Made by a program: the position numbers and the translations under genes. 64,000 nucleotides of DNA, taken from positions 21,021 to 85,020 of the forward strand of contig NZ_VOSW01000041.1 in the NCBI RefSeq assembly GCF_009690905.1. Reading direction: 5' to 3'. The first letter of the stretch is position 1, and each line of letters opens with the position of its first letter. Source of the DNA: Paraburkholderia madseniana (lineage in GTDB: Bacteria > Pseudomonadota > Gammaproteobacteria > Burkholderiales > Burkholderiaceae). The notes under the pieces were generated by a model, which made no database searches, had not been told where the DNA came from, and was given only the letters and a program-made list of their open reading frames with translations. Below, in pieces: positions 52,030 to 60,092 of this stretch.

Positions 52030-53790
52030 TCAGTAACCAACATGCTTTTCGACTTTCCGGAACCGTCCCGTCGACCGATAGTGCTGGAACCATGGGTTAG
52101 TGCGCAGTTCACACAATCGCGGCGAGCGTTCGGCAACCGCGGCCTCGAGCCAGTGAAACATTTCGTCCGGTTGTGCGAGGCGTGCGTACAATTCCGCAAA
52201 CAGGAGCGGCGATGTATAGCGCTTTCGGCTCCTTGCCTGTAAATCCTGCAGATACCACTGCAGAACCTTCTGATAGCCACCAGAGTCCCAGATCGCCCGA
52301 ATGGACGCCGCCCGGGCGAACTCGCTGCACCGTGTCAACGCATCGACGGTCGCTTCGATCGCCTCTTCGTGCCGCCCCTGGACTTCGAATGCAGTAGCCA
52401 GCAACTGGTAGATCAACGGCGATCTATTCCCGTGCCCGGTGTCGAGATATTCGCGGATGACCTCCTCGTATCTGCCCGACTGTATTAGACCGAACACGCG
52501 CGAACCTTCGAACCCCAGTGGGTCCACACTTTCGGCGAGTTCGAACTGCGCTCTTCCCTCCGCTTCTCGCCCGAGCACCAGTAGAAGCCGTCCGTACAGG
52601 CGGCTGGTTTCCGCATGGCTCGGGTTGAGCCGCAATGCCTTCAGAAACTCGGCTTCCGCACGGAGCCAGTCCCAGTCGTAGAAGTAGTGCACACCGGCAA
52701 GCGCCTGGTGAGCCTCCGGAAGATTTGCGTCGAGTTCCAGAGCGCGAAGTGCCGATTCGCGCGCTTTGGGGTAACCCTGCGACGGCGCGTAGAACCCATG
52801 CGTGGCGGTCGAGCCGAAGATATTCGACAAGCCGACGTAGCCGAGCGCGTAGGTCGGGTCCCGATCGACAGCACTTTCGAAGTAGTTCCGCGCGCGAATG
52901 AAGTCCTCGTCGTTTAACGCATGATGTGCGGCGAACCCCGCATCGAAATGAACGCGCCGGGTCCAGTAGTATCGGCCACGCAGGTAGGCATCGTGCGCCA
53001 TCGGATCGACCGGCAGACGCCTTGCGAGCATGTGTTGCTGCTGTTGCGCGAGCGCCGGCGAGACCTCCTGAGCAAGGGCGGTTCCGACCTCTTTCTGGAT
53101 ATCCAGTGCGCCCCGTGTCATCGGTTCATGCGCACGGCTCCAGATCTGCACCTGATCGACGCAGCGGATCAGGTGCGCCAGGATGCGAACCCTTCCTCCG
53201 TCCCGTGTCAGCGAACCTTCGAGCACATAGTCGACTGACAGCTCGTGCGCGATTTCCGCGATGCTCTTATTTACCCGCCGGTAGCGGGCGGCCGTTGTCC
53301 TGGCAATGACGAGAATCTGCTCGGGATTGAGCACCCCGATGTTGGCGGAGGTCTCGTCCGCGAGCGCGTCGCAGAGACTGTCTTCGCTTGAATCGCCGGT
53401 CTTGTTTTCGAAGGGCAGCACCAGCACGCGGACCGCTTCCGCGGGAATATGCAAAGGCTCTTCGGACAACGTCCGCGTGCCGTTCAGGCGATACCCCTTC
53501 CCCTTGACTGTTGTCAGATGCAATGGGTGATCGGGATTTTCGTCTAGCGCAATCCGGATTTTTCTAATTGCTGTATTAATGCTGTTGTCCGTTTCGCGAA
53601 AAGCGTTACCTCCCCATAGCGCCCTGACGATGTCTGCGCGCGTCACGAGTTGTCCGTCGCGGGACGCCATCAGGATCAGCAACTCCATCGGCAGGCGTTC
53701 GAGAGGGATCTGCTGTCCAGCCCGACGCAATTCGTAGCGCTGGATATCGAGTTCGGTGTCGCCAATCCTGACGAACTCCTGAGGATTCAT
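52030..53790 (-). CDS. Winged-helix (OmpR/CadC-type) regulator with TPR repeats
   Basis: 586 residues. Residues ~1-105 are an OmpR-type DNA-binding domain (LPMELLILMASRDGQLVTRA DIVRALWG; NSINTAIRKIRIALDENP; VKGKGYRLNG). Then a TolB-like stretch (VRVLVLPFENKTGDSSEDSL ... DYVLEGSLTRDGGRVRILAH) and, from ~270, tetratricopeptide repeats. No receiver domain or membrane helix, so it senses cytoplasmic partners. Its ATG overlaps the upstream MFS stop (ATGA, 53787-53790), linking it to that transporter. Confidence 0.9.
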   Translation of the reverse strand: MNPQEFVRIGDTELDIQRYELRRAGQQIPLERLPMELLILMASRDGQLVTRADIVRALWGGNAFRETDNSINTAIRKIRIALDENPDHPLHLTTVKGKGYRLNGTRTLSEEPLHIPAEAVRVLVLPFENKTGDSSEDSLCDALADETSANIGVLNPEQILVIARTTAARYRRVNKSIAEIAHELSVDYVLEGSLTRDGGRVRILAHLIRCVDQVQIWSRAHEPMTRGALDIQKEVGTALAQEVSPALAQQQQHMLARRLPVDPMAHDAYLRGRYYWTRRVHFDAGFAAHHALNDEDFIRARNYFESAVDRDPTYALGYVGLSNIFGSTATHGFYAPSQGYPKARESALRALELDANLPEAHQALAGVHYFYDWDWLRAEAEFLKALRLNPSHAETSRLYGRLLLVLGREAEGRAQFELAESVDPLGFEGSRVFGLIQSGRYEEVIREYLDTGHGNRSPLIYQLLATAFEVQGRHEEAIEATVDALTRCSEFARAASIRAIWDSGGYQKVLQWYLQDLQARSRKRYTSPLLFAELYARLAQPDEMFHWLEAAVAERSPRLCELRTNPWFQHYRSTGRFRKVEKHVGY

Positions 53791-55076
53791 TTGCGCTCCT
53801 GCAACAGCGACTCATTGCCCATTTTGACGCCTATGGCCTCCTGGCGGTGACGCTTCATTCGGAACGACGCAACGAATGCGAATGTCGCGCAAAGCACCAT
53901 GACAAGCGCGGGTGCAAATGTCCAGTTCGTTGTGGATGCAAGAATGCTTGCGGCGAGCGGCGCTATTGCCATCGGCGCAGCCAGACCGACATTCATAGTG
54001 GTGGCGAGGCCGCTGAATCGCACGTCGACGGGAAACATCTCCGCAATCGCACACGCGTAGGTTCCATTTGCACACGAGGCGACGACACCGGCCATCAGAA
54101 ACAGCAGGGGCAAGCTGGCCTGATGACGCGTCACCGCAACGTAAAAGAAAGGGGCGAACAGCGCTGACAGTACGGCCCCCGACATGAAGACGTAACGTCG
54201 CGACAGCAGATCGCCTAAGTACGCTGTGACTAGGATGCAGCCCGAGATGGCGGTTACATACAGGGTCTGGGCGCTCGCAATCTTCCGCGGGTCATAGTGC
54301 AGCGTCTGAAGATAGGCTGGCATGTGCGCCACGAAGAGACCACTGGACGCCCCCACCAGTGACGCCGCAGCGACGCCCGTCAGCACGGACGCGGCATGCT
54401 TGCGGAACAGTACAGCAAGCGGCTCCCGGTGCCGGGCGCTCACTCTCCCCGCATATTCATCGGTTTCCGCCAACGTGCGCCGCACAACGAAACTCAGCAG
54501 ACCTAGAAGACCGCCAACCAGAAAGCCGATCCGCCATCCGAATGCGCGGACCTGATCCGAAGTGAAAATCACCTGCACGCCGAGATTGATGCTGATGGCA
54601 AGCATCAGCGCAATATTGACAGCGAGAAACACCATGCCGCATAAGATCCCGGGTTTCGCGTGTGCTGTTTCAACGGCATAGATAACTGCTCCCGGCAATT
54701 CACCGCCCAGGCACAAACCCTGTGTGATTCGTAGCAGAACCAGGAGCATTGGCGCGGCAACGCCCAGTGATTCGTATGAAGGAAGTATTGCGATGAGCAA
54801 AGTCGACACAGCAGCGACCATCGCCGACGAGGCGAAAACAATGCGCCTGCCGTACTTGTCGCCCAGCCGGCCGAGAAAGATGCCGCCCACGAGCCTCGAC
54901 ATGGAACCGGCCGCCAGGACCGCGAACGACAGTGTCTCTGCGGGCACGCCCATTCGTGCCGGGAAGAATTCGCGGCCAATGCTTTGTGCGAAAAAACCAT
55001 AGACGGCGAAATCGAATACCTCGAGCGCGCCGCCTGTGCTTGCGACGAAAATCATCCAGCGTTGGCGGGGGCTCAA
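53787..55076 (-). CDS. MFS transporter (metabolite:H+ symporter type)
   Basis: About 429 residues if it starts at TTG 55076 (LSPRQRWMIFVASTGGALEV); ATG 55055 is the other choice. A longer frame to 55220 would overlap the zinc-ribbon gene and is not conserved-looking. Motif A GGIFLGRLGDKYGRRIVFAS, and RITQGLCLGGELPGAVIYAV as in MHS transporters. Twelve helices. Translationally coupled to the TPR regulator, which may be set by the transported compound. Confidence 0.88.
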   Translation of the reverse strand: MSPRQRWMIFVASTGGALEVFDFAVYGFFAQSIGREFFPARMGVPAETLSFAVLAAGSMSRLVGGIFLGRLGDKYGRRIVFASSAMVAAVSTLLIAILPSYESLGVAAPMLLVLLRITQGLCLGGELPGAVIYAVETAHAKPGILCGMVFLAVNIALMLAISINLGVQVIFTSDQVRAFGWRIGFLVGGLLGLLSFVVRRTLAETDEYAGRVSARHREPLAVLFRKHAASVLTGVAAASLVGASSGLFVAHMPAYLQTLHYDPRKIASAQTLYVTAISGCILVTAYLGDLLSRRYVFMSGAVLSALFAPFFYVAVTRHQASLPLLFLMAGVVASCANGTYACAIAEMFPVDVRFSGLATTMNVGLAAPMAIAPLAASILASTTNWTFAPALVMVLCATFAFVASFRMKRHRQEAIGVKMGNESLLQERK

Positions 55077-55086
55077 GGAGCAGATC

Positions 55087-55251
55087 TCAGCTCTTTCTCG
55101 ACGTCTTGGCGACAAATGGTGTCGGTACGTGCTGACACGCCTCGCTTCCGCATTTCGGGCAAACCGGATGGGCGATCTCATGTTCCGCGAGATGTTCAGC
55201 GTGTTCGAACAACTCGCCACATTTCTCGCAACGATATTGGTACGTCGGCAT
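55087..55251 (-). CDS. FmdB-family zinc-ribbon protein
   Basis: 54 residues from ATG 55251, with TTGGAGAA about seven bases before. Two Cys pairs (RCEKCGELFE and CPKCGSEAC) form the FmdB zinc ribbon after the typical start MPTYQYRCEKCG. It ends 10 bases before the MFS start, so probably in one operon. Role in this family is unclear (regulatory or RNA/protein-binding ribbon). Confidence 0.85.
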   Translation of the reverse strand: MPTYQYRCEKCGELFEHAEHLAEHEIAHPVCPKCGSEACQHVPTPFVAKTSRKS

Positions 55252-55542
55252 TGCGCTTCTCCAACACGAATTCCACCTGCGCTGGCCAGCTACGGCTCGC
55301 CGGCGCTTTCCGGTAGTCTGAAAATTAATTCTAGTGCAGCAAATGCGCAGACATACGCCTCATCGCAGCCAGTGCGCGCCGGTCTACGACGCCACCCGCG
55401 ACCCGCGCTTCCGCTGGCGGCTGGTTCGTACTAGGCTTGATTGTGGAAGGCATCCGCTGTCTGGCGAAACTTGACGAGCTGACATTCGCTGACAAAAGCA
55501 ACCTTCCCCCGGTGTTCCTGACGCCACAGAGCGAGGTCCGAT

Positions 55543-56028
55543 ATGCAAATGCTTACGGTAACAATCGACAAACCCGAGGCGACGAACTTCATCCTGGGGC
55601 AAAGCCACTTCATCAAGTCTGTCGAGGATCTGCACGAGGCACTGGTGGGTACCGTTCCGGGTATCAAGTTTGGTTTGGCCTTTTGTGAAGCATCGGGCAA
55701 ACGCCTCGTGCGCCGGTCCGGCACCGACGCCGAACTGATCGAGTTGGCGTGCCGGAATGCCATGACCATCGCGGCCGGCCATAGCTTCCTGATCTTTTTG
55801 GGCGATGGCTTTTTCCCGGTCAATGTGCTGAACGCGATAAAGGCTGTGCCGGAGGTATGCCGGATCTTCTGTGCGACGGCGAATCCAACGCAGATTCTGG
55901 TTGCCGAGACAGATCAGGGGCGCGGTATCCTGGGTGTGGTCGACGGGTTCCCGCCGCTCGGCGTGGAAAACGAGGAGGACGTTCAATGGCGCAAGGACCT
56001 GTTACGCGCGATTGGTTACAAAGCGTAG
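55543..56028 (+). CDS. Adenosine-specific kinase family protein (DUF355-type)
   Basis: 161 residues from ATG 55543. MLTVTIDKPEATNFILGQSH FIKSVEDLHEAL, GLAFCEASGKRLVRRSGTDA, AGHSFLIFLGDGFFPVNVLN and TANPTQILVAETDQGRGILG VVDG are the conserved blocks of this compact archaeal/bacterial family, shown to bind adenosine or AMP. It precedes an Ap4A phosphorylase gene by 62 bases: both handle adenine nucleotides. Confidence 0.9.
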   Translation: MQMLTVTIDKPEATNFILGQSHFIKSVEDLHEALVGTVPGIKFGLAFCEASGKRLVRRSGTDAELIELACRNAMTIAAGHSFLIFLGDGFFPVNVLNAIKAVPEVCRIFCATANPTQILVAETDQGRGILGVVDGFPPLGVENEEDVQWRKDLLRAIGYKA

Positions 56029-56090
56029 GTGTGGTTACGCTTATTCCGCGACGTGCGCGTTCGCGAGATGCACGCCGGTTGACGTGATCC

Positions 56091-57005
56091 ATGGAGCACC
56101 TACATCTCCAGCCCGACACCCTGTGGCCGGCCATCCTGCGCCAGACTGAGCATGCGCTGCGTCGTGGTGCGCTGCGACCGATCGAGACAACCCAGACGCT
56201 GATCGAAGAAGGTGGCGTACGCTTCCTGGTCCGCGAGGTCTCAAGCCTCACTCGCAAGGAGGAAGCCCGACAAGCGCCTAAGCCCAACGCCGGGGCGCGC
56301 AGTGCGTTCAATCCGTTCCTGCCTTATGACCCGGACCTCTTTGTGGCCGATATCTCGGACACTCACGTCGCCTTGCTCAACAAGTTTAATGTCATCGACC
56401 ATCATCTCCTGATCGTCACCCGCAGCTTCAAGTCGCAGGACACGCTGCTCGATCTGACGGACTTTGCTGCATTGGTCGAGTGCATGGCTGAGTTCGATGG
56501 TCTGGGTTTCTATAACGGCGGCGTGGAGGCCGGCGCGAGTCAACTCCACAAGCATCTGCAGATCGTGCCGCTGCCGCTTGGAGAATCAGGCCCGCCGCTC
56601 CCTATCGAGTCCGTCCTTGCATCCGCGTGCATGGACGGTCCGATTCGCAAGGTACCCGGTCTGGATTTCAGGCACGCGTTCGCCCATCTGGAACTGGCGC
56701 CTGCCGCCTCAAGGCACGCCGCACACGCCGCTTTCGATTGCTACCACACGTTGCTCGAAGCGGTTGGCCTGCAAGCGGTTGAGGCGAACGGAGAACTTCA
56801 TCAGTCGGCACCGTACAACCTGCTTGTCGCCCCTCGATGGATGCTGCTCGTGCCAAGGTCTTCGGAATGTGTCGAGGGAATTTCAGTGAATGCGCTGGGG
56901 TTCGCGGGATCGCTCTTCGTGCGAGACGCAGCCCAGATGGAAGTCATCAACAGGCTCGGTCCGATGACCGTGCTGCGACGAGTCGCGGTCTCCGCAGACG
57001 AATGA
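56091..57005 (+). CDS. ATP adenylyltransferase (Ap4A phosphorylase II)
   Basis: 304 residues. Cleaves diadenosine tetraphosphate with phosphate to ATP and ADP. The HIT-like active site is QLHKHLQIVPLPLG (HxHxQ variant with the nucleophilic His), preceded by FNVIDHHLLIVTRSFKSQDT and GLGFYNGGVEAGASQ; the C-terminus has YNLLVAPRWMLLVPRSSECV. Lies with the adenosine kinase-like gene, suggesting a stress nucleotide unit. Confidence 0.92.
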   Translation: MEHLHLQPDTLWPAILRQTEHALRRGALRPIETTQTLIEEGGVRFLVREVSSLTRKEEARQAPKPNAGARSAFNPFLPYDPDLFVADISDTHVALLNKFNVIDHHLLIVTRSFKSQDTLLDLTDFAALVECMAEFDGLGFYNGGVEAGASQLHKHLQIVPLPLGESGPPLPIESVLASACMDGPIRKVPGLDFRHAFAHLELAPAASRHAAHAAFDCYHTLLEAVGLQAVEANGELHQSAPYNLLVAPRWMLLVPRSSECVEGISVNALGFAGSLFVRDAAQMEVINRLGPMTVLRRVAVSADE

Positions 57006-57073
57006 GAACGGCAGTCGCTATTTCTCTGGTCACCTAAAATACAGGCATGGTTCTGACCTCAAAGGAGGTTGCC

Positions 57074-57232
57074 ATGACCGAGTCGATGACCAGTTTTGTA
57101 GTGGGAATCGCGGTGGTGCTATGCATCGTGATATTTACCGCGATACGTTACAGGCGGGAACACAACGACCGACCGGTCGCCCGCTGGCTGCACACGCATC
57201 CGATCAAGGACTGGCTGCACCATAAGCACTGA
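57074..57232 (+). CDS. Small membrane protein
   Basis: 52 residues from ATG 57074, with a very strong ribosome site (AAAGGAGG) five bases ahead. One N-terminal membrane helix (SFVVGIAVVLCIVIFTAI) followed by a basic, His-rich tail (WLHTHPIKDWLHHKH). No family recognised. Confidence 0.75.
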   Translation: MTESMTSFVVGIAVVLCIVIFTAIRYRREHNDRPVARWLHTHPIKDWLHHKH

Positions 57233-57350
57233 ATGGCGCAACGTGATGTCTGGAAGCGCCGGGCCGCGCGAATGCTGTGGAGGCAGCGATCGCGTGGCGG
57301 TCCACAGCGGACTGCGCGGCGCTTCTATGCTGTTTCTTCCGCAAACCGAA

Positions 57351-57824
57351 CTAGATCGCAATCGACGGAATGCTCTTCATGCAGCGGAGGGCAAACATCG
57401 AGCGGCTATGGCGAATGCCCGCGATCTTATAGAGCTTCTCGCGCAGAAACCGCTCGTAGCCGGCCGTCCCGTCGACTGCCACTTTGACCAGGTAGTCGTA
57501 ATCGCCTGACACCAGATACGCCTCCAGCACCTCAGTCAACGTCGCCAGTTCGGCGCCGAAGCGGGCGAGGGCGTCGTCGTCGTGACGGTCGAGCGTGACT
57601 TCGAGCAGCACCACGTCGGCGAAGCCGAGCTTCTGCTGATCGAGCAACGCGACGTAGCCGCGGATGTACCCCTCCGTCTCCAACTGACGCGTGCGATTCC
57701 AGCACGCCGTGGTCGACATGCCGACCAGTTCGGCGAGTTCGGCGTTGCTCAGGCGCGCGTTCTTCTGCAACTCGCGCATGATCTTCCGATCCTGGTTGTC
57801 CAGTGGGCGATTTCGGGTGGTCAT
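57351..57824 (-). CDS. Lrp/AsnC-family transcriptional regulator
   Basis: 157 residues. HTH: LQKNARLSNAELAELVGMST TACWNRTRQLETEGYI. RAM ligand domain: VVLLEVTLDRHDDDALARFG then YLVSGDYDYLVKVAVDG. A feast/famine type amino-acid sensor. The target gene is not evident; the upstream region (57825-58223) has no divergent gene. Confidence 0.94.
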   Translation of the reverse strand: MTTRNRPLDNQDRKIMRELQKNARLSNAELAELVGMSTTACWNRTRQLETEGYIRGYVALLDQQKLGFADVVLLEVTLDRHDDDALARFGAELATLTEVLEAYLVSGDYDYLVKVAVDGTAGYERFLREKLYKIAGIRHSRSMFALRCMKSIPSIAI

Positions 57825-58223
57825 GGCATTCTCGGAAGTTTATTCAGATAAATGCCATTTTAAAGGAAGATCGTCCTGCGTCAGGCGGGTGGGCGTATCG
57901 CTTTAGGAAGCATATCCAGCCTGCGTCCGGGTATATTTTCAGGGTGCATTCATGCCCGGGACAACCGTCCGGGTCGCCGGCCTCGGGCCTGCGGTCTTGC
58001 GCGGCCACAAGCTGCCATCCGGTGTCTCGCTGCCTTCACAGGAAAAGCAGCACGCGGGCGGATTCCGGTGTTACCCGCGCCGGAAGACGCGCTCGCCGGG
58101 CATGGTGCATTTTCTTAACTGAATTCTTGCCGACACCAACCGTCCGTACGCGTTCCTTGAACGATCTTCGAGTGCCGCGGCGGCGACGCGCAACGCCGGC
58201 AAATCAACAACTTCTCCCGCTCT
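57825..58223. other. Intergenic region upstream of the Lrp gene
   Basis: 400 bases. A 56-residue frame starting at 57952 (MPGTTVRVAGLGPAVLRG) has no ribosome site and is not called. No terminator or operator identified. Confidence 0.35.
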
Positions 58224-58595
58224 TCAGCTTGTCTTGGTCGGCGCTCTGGTCGCACTTTGTACGGCGACATTGCGATACACGTCGCGACAGAACTGCATGC
58301 CGCCTTCGTGCGCGCCATTGACGGCGGCCGCTATATGCACAGCGCTCACAACAGGTTCAGGCGCCGTCGGATTGACGAGGGTGGCGTCGACGGCAAGTGG
58401 ATCGGCAGGCGAGGCCCGCATGATACCGATGCCCTTGATCGTTACGGCGAGGCAGGGGTCCGGCACGAGCGGACCATGAGTGGCAGCGACGTTGAAATTG
58501 ATGTTCAGCGTCCAGAAGCCCTCATGAATGTTCTGATGAATGATCACTGCCTTCACCACGTCCTGGTGTGACAGCGTGTATTCGTTGTTTGCCAT
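58224..58595 (-). CDS. Hypothetical protein
   Basis: 123 residues from ATG 58595 with AAGGAGG six bases ahead, so surely translated. Begins MANNEYTLSHQDVVKAVIIH and continues with a beta-rich, uncharged body (TLNINFNVAATHGPLVPDPC; AVTIKGIGIMRASPADPLAV). No signal peptide and no family recognised. An in-frame open stretch extends upstream to 58754 but lacks character. Confidence 0.75.
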   Translation of the reverse strand: MANNEYTLSHQDVVKAVIIHQNIHEGFWTLNINFNVAATHGPLVPDPCLAVTIKGIGIMRASPADPLAVDATLVNPTAPEPVVSAVHIAAAVNGAHEGGMQFCRDVYRNVAVQSATRAPTKTS

Positions 58596-58847
58596 CGGTC
58601 CCTCCTTGCTCGTACGCAGCGTGTGCGTGCGTATGCAGATATGGCATTTTGCGCGGGCTAATAGGCCTAGTTTTACGCACCGTTTTATACAGCGCAAGTG
58701 AAAAGGCAGGTATGTCGACGCGTGATTTTTGCGCTGACGGGAGGAGGGTGACACGCAGGGTGCGAACGTCTCGGGAGGCGCGCGGCCGCCGGGACAGGCA
58801 GGGCCGCGCGGATTGATCTTCAGGTGAACTGCTTATGTTGCAAAGGA

Positions 58848-58922
58848 TTAGTGGAAAATGAGGTACAGGATGACCAGTACGATCAACGGGACGCCGAGAA
58901 GCCAGCCAAGTAGGTAAGGCAT
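58848..58922 (-). CDS. 24-residue hydrophobic membrane peptide
   Basis: From ATG 58922 with GGAG eight bases before; sequence MPYLLGWLLGVPLIV and a further hydrophobic stretch ending YLIFH, with stop at 58848. It is a single membrane helix beginning with a Gly/Leu/Pro turn. Below common gene-length cut-offs; its neighbour is a DUF3309 gene of the same orientation. Confidence 0.6.
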   Translation of the reverse strand: MPYLLGWLLGVPLIVLVILYLIFH

Positions 58923-59020
58923 GATGTGATCTCCTTTCGTATCAACGGTTGAATACGATGGTGACTCAGCATCCGGCGTGCCCGTTCAGTTTTACTGCTG
59001 ACCTGACTACTTCAATTCGG

Positions 59021-59176
59021 CTATATCACGCCGGCGACGAGCAACACGATCACAATGATCAACACGATGCCAATACCACCGGTCGGTGCGTAACCCCATG
59101 AACGGCTATGCGGCCACGTCGGAAACGCACCGATGAGGATAAGGATCAGCACAATCAGAAGAATGGTTCCCAACAT
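59021..59176 (-). CDS. DUF3309 small membrane protein
   Basis: 51 residues from ATG 59176, with CGGAGG about eight bases ahead. MLGTILLIVLILILIGAFPT then WPHSRSWGYAPTGGIG and a second hydrophobic helix: exactly the DUF3309 pattern (two helices around a WPHSRxWGYxPxGG loop). Common in proteobacteria, often stress-associated; function unknown. Confidence 0.85.
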   Translation of the reverse strand: MLGTILLIVLILILIGAFPTWPHSRSWGYAPTGGIGIVLIIVIVLLVAGVI

Positions 59177-60092
59177 ATTAATAACCTCCGCTTAGGTTCA
59201 CAGGACCCGCCTGTCACGACAGCCATGGAGCACGCGGTTTAGGCGAGCTTGCGAAAAGGCAGTATCGATGCCTTGGGGTGAGCAAACCATGTGCCCAAAG
59301 TAGAAATCTTGACGCGAATTGTTTAAAACGACCGGTGACTGCTCGCGACCGTATCGACGCGTGGTGCTCTGATGAATCGACCGTCGAGACGATTCGACTT
59401 ACATCTGGAGCGCTGCTCGCGCTGCACAAGAACCCCTCTCTGCTCTCCTTTCCTCAGACATTTACCGCGCTTCGCAACTTCCCACTGACGTCCCCCAATC
59501 GATCGAGACCGTTACGGGCGGTGTTACGTAACGGGCGCGTTACCGCACACGATTCCGCGTCTTTTTTCACTTGTTTTCCGAACGACGGGCTCGGACGAAA
59601 ACTTATATCTAACAAGCGCTTGCCCAATTTGCCCGGACCAATTGTGAAAGAAATTTAAAGATTGGCATGCTTGCTGCTTTATAGGGTGTGCGGTGCACAA
59701 GACTGACAAGACAAGCAGTAAGTGTTGGTGAAGTTCGAATCAACGACTGGCCTGGTCGGGGGTTATCAGGTCGGTTTCCTCAACGCACAAGCGGTGTGAT
59801 CTTTTGTTCGGATTCATCGTGGCGGCGTTTTGCCTGAGTACCCAGGTTGGACGGGTGCGAATGGCCGGTAGTCAATCCCCCATCGTTGTTCAGGAACGTC
59901 CAGTCGCTTGGTTTCGCGCTGGATGAGTGACATCCAGGTTGTTTTGCATTGCGCGCTTCTTCGCGTGCCGGGGTGGTGTTGTTGCGAAGAGCGTGGTGGT
60001 GGAAGTACGAGCGACATGAGCTGTTGAAGCGAACACAAGTTGAGCAGCTCGACAAGAACGTTTGGCGCGAGAGACCAGCGTGGGGGATAAAA
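59177..60092. promoter_or_regulatory. Long upstream region of the exopolysaccharide operon
   Basis: About 915 bases without a convincing gene, A/T-richer between 59580 and 59720. It contains a sigma-54-type promoter (separate entry) and leaves a ~415-base leader before the first gene. Open frames here (59278-59658; minus 59780-60337) lack ribosome sites and protein character. Confidence 0.5.
59662..59678 (+). promoter_or_regulatory. Sigma-54-type promoter
   Basis: TTGGCATGCTTGCTGCT: GG at 59664-59665 and GC at 59676-59677 separated by exactly ten bases, matching the -24/-12 consensus (TGGCAYG-N4-TTGCW) at most positions. Oriented toward the exopolysaccharide genes. No enhancer site identified. 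Confidence 0.6.

Noticed and set aside
57952..58122. 56-residue plus-strand frame upstream of the Lrp gene
   Set aside because: Lacks a ribosome site and its composition is that of a random GC-rich frame.
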